Below are positions 10,052 to 19,816 of a stretch of DNA of 64,000 bases, in pieces. Made by a program: the position numbers and the translations under genes. The notes under the pieces were generated by a model, which did no database searches, was not told where the DNA came from, and saw only the letters and a program-made list of their open reading frames with translations. Numbering within the stretch: position 1 is the first letter of the stretch; every line of letters starts with the position of its first letter. The DNA comes from Williamsia sp. 1135 (GTDB taxonomy: Bacteria; Actinomycetota; Actinomycetes; Mycobacteriales; Mycobacteriaceae), in assembly GCF_002095395.1 (NCBI RefSeq), contig NZ_MJEI01000107.1, positions 372,001 to 436,000 on the forward strand, given 5' to 3'.

Positions 10052-12839
10052 CACCGGCGTAGAACTGGAAAAGTTCTCCGCGCGCCAGGCTTTCGCACTC
10101 GACCCGTTCCAGCTCGACGCGTGCGCCGCGCTGGCCGATGGTCACGGTGTGCTGGTGTGCGCTCCGACCGGCGCAGGCAAGACGATCGTCGGTGAGTTCG
10201 CGGTGCATCTCGCCCTCGCCGCCGGAAGCAAGTGTTTCTACACCACGCCCATCAAGGCGTTGAGCAACCAGAAGTATGCCGACCTCGTCCGGGCACACGG
10301 AGCGGACTCGATCGGACTGCTGACGGGCGACTCGTCGGTGAACTCGAATGCACCGGTCGTGGTCATGACGACCGAAGTCCTGCGGAACATGATCTACGCG
10401 AATTCTCCTGCCTTGGAGCATTTGTCGCACGTGGTGATGGACGAGGTCCACTTCCTGGCCGACCGCTTCCGCGGTGCGGTCTGGGAAGAGGTGATCCTTC
10501 ATCTGGCGCCGTCCGTGCGAGTGGTCAGCCTGTCGGCGACCGTCAGCAACGCGGAGGAGTTCGGATCCTGGATTCAAACAGTCCGCGGCGACACGACCGT
10601 GATCGTCGACGACCATCGCCCGATTCCTCTCAGCCAGCACATGATCGTCGGGAACCGACTCTTCGACCTGTTCGACCGCAAGGATCCGACTGCGCCGAAC
10701 AAGAAGCCGGCGGTGAACCCCGAACTGACCCGTTACATCAGGCACCGCGAGCTGGCTGCCCGTCGGGACGATGACTACTCGCCGCGTGGATCACGGGGGC
10801 GCCGCGGCGGATCGCAGCGGAGCGATGGGCGACGGGACGGCACCCGCCCGATTTCTCGACCTGATCTGATCGCCAGGCTCGACCGCGACGGGTTGTTGCC
10901 TGCCATCGGATTCATCTTCTCTCGCGCCGGGTGTGAGGGCGCATTGAGTCAATGCCTTCGGTCGGGGCTACGTCTGCTGGAGCCGCACCAGGCCGACGAA
11001 GTCAATCGCATCGTCGACAAGTACGTGTCCGAACTGTCGGCGTCCGATCAAGACATTCTCGGGGTGCCCACTTGGCGGGAAGGCCTGACCCGGGGGTTCG
11101 CCGCGCATCATGCCGGATTGCTCCCTGCGTTCCGGCATGCCGTCGAGGAGCTCTTCGTGAAGGGGCTGGTGAAGGCCGTATTCGCAACGGAAACACTGGC
11201 TCTGGGCATCAACATGCCGGCGCGGTCAGTGGTGCTCGAGCGCCTGATCAAGTTCAACGGAGAGGCCCACGTCGACCTGACACCGGGGGAGTACACGCAG
11301 CTGACCGGCCGCGCGGGCCGCCGCGGTATCGACGTCGAAGGACATGCGGTTGTCGTCTGGACCGACGATCTCGAGCCCACCCGGGTGGCGGGGCTCGCCG
11401 GGGCGAGAACGTTTCCACTGCGGAGCTCGTTCGCGCCCGAATACAACATGGCGGTGAACCTGATCGGCAGGCTCGGACTCGCCGGCTCCCGCAATCTCCT
11501 CGACCGATCCTTCGCGCAGTTCCAGGCCGACAAGTCGGTGGTGGGTCAGGCGCGGCAGATCGACACTGCGCGGCGACAGCTCCGCAAGATCGAGATCGAA
11601 CTCGAGAATCGGGCCGAAGGCCGGGGCCTCGACGGGGGAATCGACGGCTTCCTGGGCTATACGCGACTGCGCGAAGAAATCCGCTCACGCGAGCGTTCCT
11701 TGAAGTTCGAAAACCGCATGGCCACCCAGCAGAGCACGGTCGAGGATCTCTCCGCTCTCAAACGCGGGCAGGTGATCGGGCTGCACGGGGGCAGACATCG
11801 TGGATTGGCTGTGGTCCTCGAGGCCGCGACCGACATTCGCGACCCGAAGCCACTGGTGATTTGTGAAGACGCCTGGTGTGGCCGCGTCGGACCCCGTGAT
11901 TTCCTCAACCCGCCGCAGGTCCTCGGAAACATGCGGCTGGCCAAGCAGATCGACCGGCGAACCGGCCGCGGTCGACGAGATCTCGCGTCCGCGTTGAGGT
12001 CTGCGGGGATAGACATGCCGAAGGGCAAGCAGAGCAAACGTACGCAGGCAGCCGACGACACCGGACTCGCGCGGCTGCGTTCCGAGTTGCGCGAGCACCC
12101 GGCACACCAGATACCGCAACACGACGAGCTCTTTCGACTCGCGGAACGACGCAATCGCGTCGCGCGAGAGATCGCGTCGCTGGAGGAGTCGGTCGCACAA
12201 CGCACGTCCACCCTGTCGATCAACTTCGACCGGATCGTCGGAGTTCTGAAAGAACTCGGTTATCTCGAACAGAACGCAGGTAAGTCCAACGGCGACCTGA
12301 TGGTGACCACAGCAGGGGACACCCTGAGCCGCGTGTACAGCGAAAGCGACCTGCTGATCTGCGAATGCATCCGGTCCGGGCTGTGGGATCAGCTCGGCGC
12401 CGCCGAACTCGCGGCCGTCGCGTCGTCGGTCGTATACGAATCGCGCCGCGATTCTTACGGCGGCGCGGAACTCGTCACCGGTGTCGCCAGCGTCCGTGAG
12501 GCACTGAGCCGCACCCACGCGGCGTGGCAGGCGCTGACGCGGATCGAGATGAGCCATCTGATCGAACCCACCCGGGAGCCCGACGCCGGATTCGCCACAG
12601 CCATCTACCTCTGGGCGTCCGGCCGGAGCCTGACCGAGGTACTCGCCGCAGCGGGCGAACGCGGTACCTCGCTGCCTGCAGGTGATTTCGTGCGGTGGAG
12701 CCGGCAGGTCATCGATCTGCTGGAACAGATACGCACTGCGGCAAGCCTGGAATCGTCCGGAGAATCCCGGTTGACGAAGTCGGCCACAGCCGCGATCGCC
12801 GGTATCCGCCGTGGTGTGGTGGCCGTCGAGCTCGGTTGA
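10038..12839 (+). CDS. helY: Ski2-like DEVH-box helicase HelY
   Basis: 933 residues from the ATG at 10038, overlapping tatC by 14 bases. This is a superfamily 2 RNA helicase of the Ski2/Mtr4 type. Walker A is APTGAGKT (42-49), the DEVH box is at 135-138, SATVSN is motif III, and [12 protein letters not shown] is motif VI. A charged, Arg/Gly-rich insert lies near residues 245-275. The C-terminal DSHCT region ([16 protein letters not shown] through [11 protein letters not shown]) is typical of the family. It probably takes part in RNA turnover or processing. Longer in-frame starts lie inside tatC and are not supported. Confidence 0.93.
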   Translation: MTLSDTGVELEKFSARQAFALDPFQLDACAALADGHGVLVCAPTGAGKTIVGEFAVHLALAAGSKCFYTTPIKALSNQKYADLVRAHGADSIGLLTGDSSVNSNAPVVVMTTEVLRNMIYANSPALEHLSHVVMDEVHFLADRFRGAVWEEVILHLAPSVRVVSLSATVSNAEEFGSWIQTVRGDTTVIVDDHRPIPLSQHMIVGNRLFDLFDRKDPTAPNKKPAVNPELTRYIRHRELAARRDDDYSPRGSRGRRGGSQRSDGRRDGTRPISRPDLIARLDRDGLLPAIGFIFSRAGCEGALSQCLRSGLRLLEPHQADEVNRIVDKYVSELSASDQDILGVPTWREGLTRGFAAHHAGLLPAFRHAVEELFVKGLVKAVFATETLALGINMPARSVVLERLIKFNGEAHVDLTPGEYTQLTGRAGRRGIDVEGHAVVVWTDDLEPTRVAGLAGARTFPLRSSFAPEYNMAVNLIGRLGLAGSRNLLDRSFAQFQADKSVVGQARQIDTARRQLRKIEIELENRAEGRGLDGGIDGFLGYTRLREEIRSRERSLKFENRMATQQSTVEDLSALKRGQVIGLHGGRHRGLAVVLEAATDIRDPKPLVICEDAWCGRVGPRDFLNPPQVLGNMRLAKQIDRRTGRGRRDLASALRSAGIDMPKGKQSKRTQAADDTGLARLRSELREHPAHQIPQHDELFRLAERRNRVAREIASLEESVAQRTSTLSINFDRIVGVLKELGYLEQNAGKSNGDLMVTTAGDTLSRVYSESDLLICECIRSGLWDQLGAAELAAVASSVVYESRRDSYGGAELVTGVASVREALSRTHAAWQALTRIEMSHLIEPTREPDAGFATAIYLWASGRSLTEVLAAAGERGTSLPAGDFVRWSRQVIDLLEQIRTAASLESSGESRLTKSATAAIAGIRRGVVAVELG

Positions 12840-12971
12840 GCCTGATTGCTGGTGCCACAACATCGGCCCTGGCGCGGATTGTGCCTTCCGAAGCAGGCCC
12901 GGCATGTGCGGTATGTTCGGGGTCGGTGATCCCCGTAACTTCGGTGCGGTGAGGACAAGCGGAGGGACAAC

Positions 12972-13778
12972 ATGAGCGGGCCACACGACCCCAACAATCC
13001 GGGCAGCACGGGGGCGCCTGATGCGTGGCAGCCGGGCGGTCAGCCTGATCAGTGGAGCCAGACGCAGTACCAGCCTCCCGGACCAGGCGAACAACAACCT
13101 CAGGGACAGGCGCCACAAGGTCAACCGCCGCAACAGGGTTGGGGCGGGCAGGCACCGCAGGAGTACGGGGCGCCCCCCGCCGGGTACCCGCAGCAGCCTC
13201 CCGGCGGCAGCTACGGTCAGCCGGGGCAATACGGTCACCAGCCGGGACAGCCTGGGCAATATGGTCAGCAGCCCGGACAGTATGGTCAGCCTGCGGGTCA
13301 GCAATTCGGTGCACCGCAGAACGCGGGCCAGTACGGGCAGCCCGGTCAGTACGGCCAGCCGGGTCAAGCCGGCCAGTACGGACAACCCGGCCAATTCGGT
13401 CAGGGCGGTCAGGGCGGTCCGGACCAGTTCGCGAACATGGCGCCGCCGAAGGCGAAGAAGAACCTGCCGCTGTTCGTGGGAGCGGGCGTGGTCGCGTTGA
13501 TCGCGGTCGTACTCCTCGTCACCGCGTTTCTGGCGCCGGGGTTCGCGGTCACCAAGGTTTTGAGTCAGGATGCCGCACAAGAAGGTGTGAAGACGGTCCT
13601 CGAGACCGACTATCAGGCGAAAGATGTGCAGAACGTGCAGTGCCCGAAAGACAAAGAAATCAAGAAGGGCGACACCTTCACCTGCACCGCCACCGTTGCA
13701 GGGGCCAATCAGCAGGTGAAGATCACGTTCCTCGACGATGACGGCAAGTACGAGGTAGGGCAACCCACCGCAGCATGA
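12972..13778 (+). CDS. Repeat-rich membrane-anchored DUF4333 protein
   Basis: 268 residues. The first 155 are low-complexity, built of Gln/Gly/Pro/Tyr repeats such as QPGQYGQ. One membrane helix follows ([22 protein letters not shown] without a signal peptide), then a C-terminal DUF4333 domain with two cysteines (VQCP and FTCTA) likely to form a disulfide outside the membrane. It matches the position and layout of Rv2091c in M. tuberculosis. A GGAGGG ribosome-binding site is present. Its function is unknown; the orientation suggests a cytoplasmic repeat tail and an outward-facing small domain. Confidence 0.85.
   Translation: MSGPHDPNNPGSTGAPDAWQPGGQPDQWSQTQYQPPGPGEQQPQGQAPQGQPPQQGWGGQAPQEYGAPPAGYPQQPPGGSYGQPGQYGHQPGQPGQYGQQPGQYGQPAGQQFGAPQNAGQYGQPGQYGQPGQAGQYGQPGQFGQGGQGGPDQFANMAPPKAKKNLPLFVGAGVVALIAVVLLVTAFLAPGFAVTKVLSQDAAQEGVKTVLETDYQAKDVQNVQCPKDKEIKKGDTFTCTATVAGANQQVKITFLDDDGKYEVGQPTAA
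13201..13421 (+). repeat. Coding tandem repeats of the DUF4333 protein
   Basis: Imperfect in-frame units coding for variants of GQPGQYGQ. They are degenerate rather than exact copies, and lengths differ, so slippage within the gene is the likely origin. Boundaries are approximate. Confidence 0.6.
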
Positions 13779-13811
13779 TCGAGCACGCGGACCGGAGTGC
13801 TGTTGCGCTGG

Positions 13812-14756
13812 TCAGCCGACCTGCCAGCCGAGCGCTTTGCTGAGCCGGCCCACCGAGGAGCCGATTCCGAGTTCTTCGATGAGGTCGGCGAGCCCGGCGG
13901 GATCCGCCGGTTCGGATGGTAGATGATCGTCGCCCAGTCCTACGATGTCGGCATCGGTCCGCACGAAGACGACCGTGCGTGCCGCGCTGAGATAGTCCGC
14001 GCCCTCAGCAAGTGACTTGCGTTGCCGGGTCGATACTCGTTTGTCGGCGGTGGAAGCGGCACGCTGCAGCTCATCGAGGTTGCCGAACTCGTGCAACAGT
14101 TTTGACGCGGTCTTCTCTCCGATACCGGCAACTCCGGGTAGGCCATCGGAGGGATCACCGCGCAGTATCGCCATCTCGGCGTACGCGGATCCGGGGTTGT
14201 CTGTGGGGAGGTCGTATCGTTCGGCGACCTCGGCCGGGCCATACATCTCGGCCTTGGCGAGTCCGCGTCCCACGTACAACACCCGCACCGGAACGGGATC
14301 GTCGGCGACCACCTGCAGCAGATCTCGATCTCCACTGACCACGATGACCGGGTCGGTACCTTCGCTGTCGGCAAGCGTGCCGAGGACATCGTCCGCCTCG
14401 CAACCCTCCGCTCCGGCGGTCGCAATACCGGCGGCAGCAAGGACTCTCATGATCATGTCGACCTGAGGCGTCAGGGTGTCCGGAACTTCCTCTGACCCGT
14501 CCGTGGCCTCTTCGGCCACTCGGTGCGCCTTGTAGGACGGGATGAGGTCGGTGCGGAACGCCGGCCGCCAGTCGAGATCGAGGCACACCACGAGTCGGTG
14601 CGGATGCTCGCGGGTCACCAGTGACGCGATCATGTCGATGAAGCCTCGCACCGCGTTGACCGGGCGGCCGTCCGGCGCCGTCATCTTCTCGGGAAGGGCA
14701 TGAAAGGCCCGAAACCACAGACTCGCACCGTCGAGCAACATCACCGGGGGGCTCAT
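13812..14756 (-). CDS. 5'-3' exonuclease (PIN/FEN family)
   Basis: 314 residues. It resembles the N-terminal nuclease domain of DNA polymerase I but stands alone, as Rv2090 does. The acidic metal-binding residues are seen in [51 protein letters not shown] and [11 protein letters not shown] helix-hairpin-helix segment follows ([22 protein letters not shown]). It probably removes RNA primers or 5' flaps. It is convergent with the DUF4333 gene and lies 42 bp after the alpha/beta hydrolase gene on the same strand. Confidence 0.93.
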   Translation of the reverse strand: MSPPVMLLDGASLWFRAFHALPEKMTAPDGRPVNAVRGFIDMIASLVTREHPHRLVVCLDLDWRPAFRTDLIPSYKAHRVAEEATDGSEEVPDTLTPQVDMIMRVLAAAGIATAGAEGCEADDVLGTLADSEGTDPVIVVSGDRDLLQVVADDPVPVRVLYVGRGLAKAEMYGPAEVAERYDLPTDNPGSAYAEMAILRGDPSDGLPGVAGIGEKTASKLLHEFGNLDELQRAASTADKRVSTRQRKSLAEGADYLSAARTVVFVRTDADIVGLGDDHLPSEPADPAGLADLIEELGIGSSVGRLSKALGWQVG

Positions 14757-14798
14757 GCCTCAACCATGCCAGATCGGCCGACGCCCGACGGGACCGAG

Positions 14799-15824
14799 TT
14801 AAGTCGCGCTTCGCTCGTCGTTTCCCAACGCATCGAGTACCGCAAGTCGTGTTCCGCTGTCACCGGTCAGCGGTTTCTCGGAAGGACCCTGCCGGAGCTT
14901 GGCTTTCACGTCATTTCGTGAGATGACCGCGGGGTTGGTGGCGGCCACGAACGTGAAGAACAGTTCGAGGAATCGGTCCGGATCATCACGGAATGGAAAG
15001 TGTCCCGCGCCGTCGAACACTTCCAGTTGAGATCCTGGCATCGCGCTGTGCAGCATGTGGGCGTGGGCCACAGGTATCACCTGATCGTCCGAACCCCACA
15101 CGATCAATGTCGGAATGCCCGCGCTGAGGTAGCAGCGGTCCAGCATGGTCACGACCTGCCCGCGCCAGTCCACCGCTGAGCGCAGTGTGCGGGCAAAGAC
15201 TTCAGCCGAGCCTTTCTCGGGCATGCGTTCGAGGACCCGCACGATCTCGTTGTTGTCGGTGAACAGGGCGGCAGGGATCAAGTTCTGCAAAGACTTGGCG
15301 GCGGTGGAGAACGTCGAGAAGACTGCAGGAATCGACATGAGGCCGAGAACGTATTCGGAGAACGGAAGTGACAACGCGCGCAGTGCGGGGTTGACGTCCT
15401 TGGTGACACCGCCGGTTCCCACCAGCACGAGACGTTCGACGAGTTCGGGGTACTGATAGGCGAACTGTCCGGCAACTCCTCCGCCGAGCGAGTGCCCCAC
15501 GACGGTCACTCGCTCGATGTCGAGGTAGGTGAGGAGGTCGCGCATCCCGTTGGCAAAGGCCGACACCGAGTAGTCCGCGCGCGGACGATCCGAGAAGCCG
15601 TGACCCAGAAAGTCTGGTGCGATCACGGTGAACTTCTCGGTGAGCTGATCGAACAGCGGCTCCCACGCCAGCGAGTTGTCGCCGATGCCGTGCAGGAGCA
15701 GGACGGCGGGCCCGCTGCCTGCCATGCGATATGCGCGCTTGTATCCGTGCAGCGTGGCGAATTGCACGGGTGTGGCGTCACTCGGAACCGCGCGAAGACG
15801 GCGCGGCGTGCCTTCACGGTCCAC
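14799..15824 (-). CDS. Alpha/beta hydrolase
   Basis: 341 residues, starting at GTG 15824 behind a GAGGAGG ribosome-binding site. The fold is clear: oxyanion strand LLLHGIGDNSLAWEP, nucleophile elbow GHSLGGG, acid in VWGSDDQVIP and His in GAGHFPF. It is similar to mycobacterial hydrolases of the Rv2715 group. The substrate cannot be read from the sequence. It may be co-transcribed with the downstream exonuclease, and it is divergent from the M24 peptidase. Confidence 0.88.
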   Translation of the reverse strand: MDREGTPRRLRAVPSDATPVQFATLHGYKRAYRMAGSGPAVLLLHGIGDNSLAWEPLFDQLTEKFTVIAPDFLGHGFSDRPRADYSVSAFANGMRDLLTYLDIERVTVVGHSLGGGVAGQFAYQYPELVERLVLVGTGGVTKDVNPALRALSLPFSEYVLGLMSIPAVFSTFSTAAKSLQNLIPAALFTDNNEIVRVLERMPEKGSAEVFARTLRSAVDWRGQVVTMLDRCYLSAGIPTLIVWGSDDQVIPVAHAHMLHSAMPGSQLEVFDGAGHFPFRDDPDRFLELFFTFVAATNPAVISRNDVKAKLRQGPSEKPLTGDSGTRLAVLDALGNDERSAT

Positions 15825-15991
15825 GGTGACCTCCTCGTTGTGTTGTTCCGTCTATCTTGGGGCCAAGCGGCGAACTTCGCCTGTTCAGTGGCCAGGGAAT
15901 GGTCTGGCCGCCGAGTACGGGGTGCGACACTGCGCTACTGCGCGTTCGATGCTTCATCGGTTCTTCACGATGCCACATTCGGTTCAGCCGT

Positions 15992-15997
15992 TAGCCT
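15992..15997 (+). promoter_or_regulatory. Leaderless -10 element of the M24 peptidase gene
   Basis: TAGCCT lies seven bases before the ATG at 16005. There is no ribosome-binding site. This supports the 16005 start over longer in-frame alternatives. Confidence 0.45.
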
Positions 15998-16004
15998 TGG
16001 GTAC

Positions 16005-17123
16005 ATGGTGGAGCAGAGATTTTCGGCATCGGTGTACAGGTCACGGCTCGAGCGGGCGCAGAAGTTGACCGCAGAAGCGGGGCTGACCGCGCTATTCATC
16101 ACACCTGGGCCCGATCTTCGCTACCTGACGGGTTCCCGCGCGGCGACCTTCGAGCGGCTGACGGCTCTCGTGATCAGCCCTGACCGCGAGGCCCAGGTAG
16201 TGGTGCCGCGACTCGAGCTCGCGGCGCTCCGCGAGTCGGCTGTCGGCGAGCTCGGACTGCCGATTCACGATTGGGTCGATGGCCAGGATCCGTACGCTCT
16301 GGCCACAGCGGCCCTCGGCGATGAGATCGGCCGATATGCGGTGTCGGATGTTGCGCCCGCCCTGCACACTGTCCCCTTGGCGGCCCGAATCGGGTTCGGC
16401 CCGGAACTGGCCACCGCGGTGCTCCGAGAGCTGCGGATGGTCAAAGACCAGGCCGAGATCGACTCGCTGCGTGAGGCGGGTGCGGCCATCGACCGCGTGC
16501 ACGCCCGGGTGGGTGAATGGCTCAAGGCCGGCCGTACCGAGAGTGAGGTTGCCGCGGACATCGAGGCAGCGATCATCGCCGAAGGGCACACCGGGGCCGA
16601 GTTCATCATCGTGGGTTCTGGTCCCAACGGCGCCGATCCCCACCACGAGGTGTCCGATCGTGTGATCGAGGACGGCGACGTGGTCGTGGTCGACATCGGC
16701 GGACCGGTCGAGCCGGGCTACAACTCCGACTGCACTCGAACCTATTGTGTGGGAACAGCTTCGAGTACCGTCACCGAGCAGTACGCGATCTTGCAGCAAG
16801 CGCAGGCCGCGGCTGTCGCCGCAGTGCGGCCCGGGGTTCGTGCCGAGCAGATCGACGCTGCCGCCCGCGACATCCTCATCGATGCAGGACTCGGGGAGCA
16901 GTTCGTGCACCGAACCGGACACGGCATCGGATTGTCGGTGCACGAGGAGCCGTACATCGTCTCCGGCAATGACACCCCACTGGCCCCGGGCATGGCGTTC
17001 AGCATCGAGCCAGGGATCTATTTTCCGGGGAGCTGGGGTGCGCGCATCGAAGACATCGTCATCGTGACCGAGGACGGTTGTGAACCGCTCAATCGGCAAC
17101 CGCACGAGCTGAAAGTCGTCTGA
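16005..17123 (+). CDS. pepE: M24 family metallopeptidase (Xaa-Pro aminopeptidase type)
   Basis: 372 residues. The N-terminal creatinase-like domain (about 1-140) is followed by the pita-bread peptidase domain. Metal ligands are seen as Asp in VVVVDIGG and DCTRTY, His in HRTGHGIGLSVHEEPY and Glu in FSIEPGIYFPG and ARIEDIVIV. It should remove N-terminal residues before proline, or cleave Xaa-Pro dipeptides, in the cytoplasm. Its position next to the exonuclease matches Rv2089c (pepE). Longer in-frame starts reach into the divergent hydrolase gene and were not used. Confidence 0.92.
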   Translation: MVEQRFSASVYRSRLERAQKLTAEAGLTALFITPGPDLRYLTGSRAATFERLTALVISPDREAQVVVPRLELAALRESAVGELGLPIHDWVDGQDPYALATAALGDEIGRYAVSDVAPALHTVPLAARIGFGPELATAVLRELRMVKDQAEIDSLREAGAAIDRVHARVGEWLKAGRTESEVAADIEAAIIAEGHTGAEFIIVGSGPNGADPHHEVSDRVIEDGDVVVVDIGGPVEPGYNSDCTRTYCVGTASSTVTEQYAILQQAQAAAVAAVRPGVRAEQIDAAARDILIDAGLGEQFVHRTGHGIGLSVHEEPYIVSGNDTPLAPGMAFSIEPGIYFPGSWGARIEDIVIVTEDGCEPLNRQPHELKVV

Positions 17124-17138
17124 CACCAGCGCACGCTC

Positions 17139-17200
17139 CCGCTCGCAAAACTTGGTCCCGCTCGCTCTGTCGACCGAGCGGGACCGAGTTCTGCGAGCGG
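17139..17200. terminator. Long stem-loop between convergent genes
   Basis: Arms 17139-17164 and 17175-17200 pair over 26 bases with two non-Watson-Crick positions, both G-U compatible in one orientation; the loop is ten bases. It lies exactly between the ends of the M24 peptidase and the F420/PPOX-fold gene, so a bidirectional terminator is the simplest reading. There is no T-run. The length is unusual for a simple terminator, so an intergenic repeat element is an alternative. Confidence 0.6.
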
Positions 17201-17227
17201 AGTCGCAGCCAGGACGTGCTCAGCGGT

Positions 17228-17638
17228 CTAGTCAGATGCGGTGAGCAAGCTCTGTGAGCCGAGGATGCGTGCGACCTTGATCTCGATGACCACTCGCCGT
17301 GGGTTGATCTTGGGCTGCCGGTACCGCAGCGCATAGCGCCTGACGCCCTCGGCAATCGAGTCGGCGTCGCGCTTTACGGCTGCCGCGCCCTCCAACGTGA
17401 GCCACCGCGGTCCGTCCACCTGGAAAACCGCCGCGTATCCGGCACGTCCGACGTTCTTCACCTTTTGGCTGCCCTCGAACGTGATCACCCGGACGATCTG
17501 CGCCTCGGAGTCGTAGGTGAACCCAACAGCAACGACGTGTGGCGTTCCGGCGGCTCGGACCGTGCTGAGGCTGCCGAGATGGCGGTCGGTGAGGAACTCG
17601 AGGGCCGCTGGGGTGAGGTCGTCTGCAGATTTGGCCAT
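17228..17638 (-). CDS. PPOX-class F420-dependent enzyme/heme-binding split-barrel protein
   Basis: 136 residues from the ATG at 17638. The split-barrel flavin-fold shows as FLTDRHLGSLSTVRAAGTPHVVAVGFTYD, then GRAGYAAVFQVDGPRWLTLEGAA and a C-terminal strand. It belongs to the small F420 or flavin-binding family that includes Rv2074, whose M. tuberculosis homologue reduces biliverdin with F420H2. The gene order (Rv2074, then Rv2073c and cobL homologues) supports that relation. A longer frame exists upstream but lacks homologous features. Confidence 0.85.
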   Translation of the reverse strand: MAKSADDLTPAALEFLTDRHLGSLSTVRAAGTPHVVAVGFTYDSEAQIVRVITFEGSQKVKNVGRAGYAAVFQVDGPRWLTLEGAAAVKRDADSIAEGVRRYALRYRQPKINPRRVVIEIKVARILGSQSLLTASD

Positions 17639-17744
17639 GTCATCGAGACTAGTTGCCGTCCTCTGGTGCTCCACCTCCGAGTGCCGTGTCATCTCTTCAT
17701 ACCAACGAAGCCTTTGTTGCCTGCGCAAACGGGTGCCTACGTGC

Positions 17745-17750
17745 GATAGT
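17745..17750 (+). promoter_or_regulatory. -10 element of the TerD-nuclease gene
   Basis: GATAGT, preceded by TGC to give an extended -10 (TGCGATAGT), ends six bases before the GTG at 17757. A leaderless message starting on GTG 17757 or ATG 17760 is likely. Confidence 0.45.
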
Positions 17751-17756
17751 CGGCGC

Positions 17757-19778
17757 GTGATGGACCAGACCGTGGAAGCACTCGAACTCGTTCGTGGGCA
17801 GAATCTTTCCCTCGAATCGATCAGTGGTGGTGACGAGCAGATCGTCGTCGGCGTCGTCAGTGAGTTTCCCTCAGAGAGTTCGGCTCGGCCCGACGTGAGC
17901 ATCTTGCTCCTCGACAACGCCGGGAAGGTACGCACCAACGCTGATTTCGTCTTTTACAACCAGCGCGAGGCCGCCGGCGGTGCAGTACGTCTTGTGGAGC
18001 GAGCCCCGTCGCCGAACGATGCAACAGGGTCGCCAGGTGAGGTACTCGTCGTCGATTTCGCCTCGTTGCCTGCAGATGTCGACCGAATCGTCGTCGGTGC
18101 GAGTCTCGATTCCGATGCCGAGCTGACGTTCGCGAACGCCGACCAGCTGGAGATCAGCCTGCTGGTTGCAGAATCGTTGTCGCCGAGTGTCGTCTTCAAG
18201 GTCGCGGTGCAGGAACCGGTTTTGGCCCTGCTGTTCGGAGAGTTCTACCGGCGTGGCGACGAGTGGAAGTTTCGTGCACTTGGCCAGGGGTATGAGGGCG
18301 GGCTTTCTGCGCTGGCACAGGAGTTCGGGGTCGACATAGACGATGAACAAACAACCACCGACAGTTCCGGGGTAGTCGCAGAGATCGGTCCAATAGCGGA
18401 AGAGATCGACGAACCGGCGGCATCTTCGGACCTCGACGGCCTCCAGTCTGTCGACATGGAACCGATCGCTGATCCAGCTCCCATGACCATCAAGAAGGTC
18501 GTGCGGCCACCCAGGCTGCCTGAGTGGTCTTTGCGAAACGATCTGAACGACGAGGCCGAATGGGATCGGGCGCGGTTGTTCTCGGTGTCCGCGATCGGGA
18601 GTGGTGACGAGCGCGAGCGGCGCGCCGTGTCGGCACTGCTGTCGGTGATGAACGGGGTGCGGGAGTTCGGCCGAGAACTTGTCCGGCGAAGCAGTGGGCC
18701 GGCCGGCACGATCGAGACCTTCATCGAGCCCGAGTTCGAATGGAACGAGAAGAAGTATCGACCCGACGGCCTGATCCGAGTCACCCGTGGCGTGAAGCAA
18801 TGGACTGCGCTCGTCGAAGCAAAATCGTCAACGGCGAAGCTCGAGGACAGTCAGGTGGAGGTCTACGTCGACATCGCGCGGAAGCTCGGTTTCGACGCTG
18901 TGATCACGGTGAGCAACCAGCTGTTGGGTGCTCACGATCAACATCCGGTCACCATTGACAAGCGCAAATTGAAGAAGGTCTCACTACATCACCTGTCCTG
19001 GGATGAGATCCGTTCTGTTGCGATACAGATGTCGATGCACCGACAGGTCCAGGATTCGACACAGAGTTGGGTGCTGCGGGAGTTCGTCCGATACCTGCAG
19101 CATCCAAAGTCCGGGCTGCACGGCTTCACCGACATGGGACCGCAATGGGTCCAGGTCCGAGAAGCTGTGAAGACCCGGACACTGAATGTCGACAACAAGG
19201 GGGCCATCGAGGTCTGCAACCTGTTCGACCAGCTCGTTCGCCACATCGGCCATGACTTGTCTTGTCTGTTGAGTACCGATGTCCGCCCGATCTTCCCGCG
19301 TAATCGGCCTGACAGCACAAGCCGCATCCAGCAACTCGCCGACTCCGGGATGATGTTCGGATCCCTCCGCGTACCCGGCGCGACCGGGCCGCTGACTCTC
19401 GCCGTGGATCTGCGATCTGACACAGTCGAATGCTCGACTCTCGTCGACGCGCCTCGTGAGGGTCGGCCCGTGACGCGAGTGAACTGGATCGTCAAACAGA
19501 TGCCTGACGCCCACGTCGATACCCTCGTCGAGGCGGTGCTTCCGGGTCGGGCTTCCGCAAACGTCGGAGCACTGCTGGGCCAGCTACGTGAGTCGCCGGA
19601 TGCGCTGGTCCCGGCCGATGGCAAATTGCCCAAGCAGTTCAAGATCACTCGCGGCCACACGCTTTCTCGCAACCGCGGAAACGTCGTCATCTCGGCCAAC
19701 AAACTGGTCGAGGAGTTCTACCGAAACGTCGTGCAGGTTCTGCGGTCACCGAAGCCGGCGAAGCCCGCCAAGGGCTGA
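17757..19778 (+). CDS. TerD domain fused to a predicted PD-(D/E)XK nuclease
   Basis: 673 residues counted from GTG 17757 (ATG 17760 is equally possible). Residues 1-195 are a TerD domain of the variant type: DNAGKVRTNADFVFYNQ, then FYRRGDEWKFRALGQGYEGG, without the acidic GEGEGDDE loop of classical TerD. An acidic linker (196-245) leads to a restriction-endonuclease-like core: a helix with Glu near 285-287, YRPDGLIRV with Asp337, LVEAKSS with Glu354 and Lys356, then Gln366 in DSQVEVYVDIARKLGFDAVITVSNQ. The final 280 residues are unassigned. The gene sits between homologues of Rv2074 and Rv2073c, where M. tuberculosis has no such gene. Nuclease activity is predicted from the motif pattern only. 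DNA or RNA cleavage during stress or phage attack is an inference. Confidence 0.8.
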   Translation: MMDQTVEALELVRGQNLSLESISGGDEQIVVGVVSEFPSESSARPDVSILLLDNAGKVRTNADFVFYNQREAAGGAVRLVERAPSPNDATGSPGEVLVVDFASLPADVDRIVVGASLDSDAELTFANADQLEISLLVAESLSPSVVFKVAVQEPVLALLFGEFYRRGDEWKFRALGQGYEGGLSALAQEFGVDIDDEQTTTDSSGVVAEIGPIAEEIDEPAASSDLDGLQSVDMEPIADPAPMTIKKVVRPPRLPEWSLRNDLNDEAEWDRARLFSVSAIGSGDERERRAVSALLSVMNGVREFGRELVRRSSGPAGTIETFIEPEFEWNEKKYRPDGLIRVTRGVKQWTALVEAKSSTAKLEDSQVEVYVDIARKLGFDAVITVSNQLLGAHDQHPVTIDKRKLKKVSLHHLSWDEIRSVAIQMSMHRQVQDSTQSWVLREFVRYLQHPKSGLHGFTDMGPQWVQVREAVKTRTLNVDNKGAIEVCNLFDQLVRHIGHDLSCLLSTDVRPIFPRNRPDSTSRIQQLADSGMMFGSLRVPGATGPLTLAVDLRSDTVECSTLVDAPREGRPVTRVNWIVKQMPDAHVDTLVEAVLPGRASANVGALLGQLRESPDALVPADGKLPKQFKITRGHTLSRNRGNVVISANKLVEEFYRNVVQVLRSPKPAKPAKG

Positions 19779-19804
19779 CCGGAGACCGCCGGTTGCCCGT
19801 TTGG

Positions 19805-19810
19805 GATACT
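19805..19810 (+). promoter_or_regulatory. Leaderless -10 element of the SDR-cob operon
   Basis: GATACT lies six bases before the GTG at 19817. It would drive the coupled short-chain dehydrogenase, cobL, cobM and cobK genes as a leaderless transcript. It also supports GTG 19817 over the upstream TTG 19793. Confidence 0.4.
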
Positions 19811-19816
19811 CACCAG

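Noticed and set aside
13201-13421. Tandem repeats resembling a CRISPR or minisatellite
   Set aside because: The units are in-frame codons for GQPGQYGQ-like peptides with no spacer pattern; they are part of the DUF4333 protein.
14789-14800. 12-base word CGGGACCGAGTT shared with 17179-17190
   Set aside because: A single short shared word in GC-rich DNA; flanks differ, so no repeat family can be claimed.
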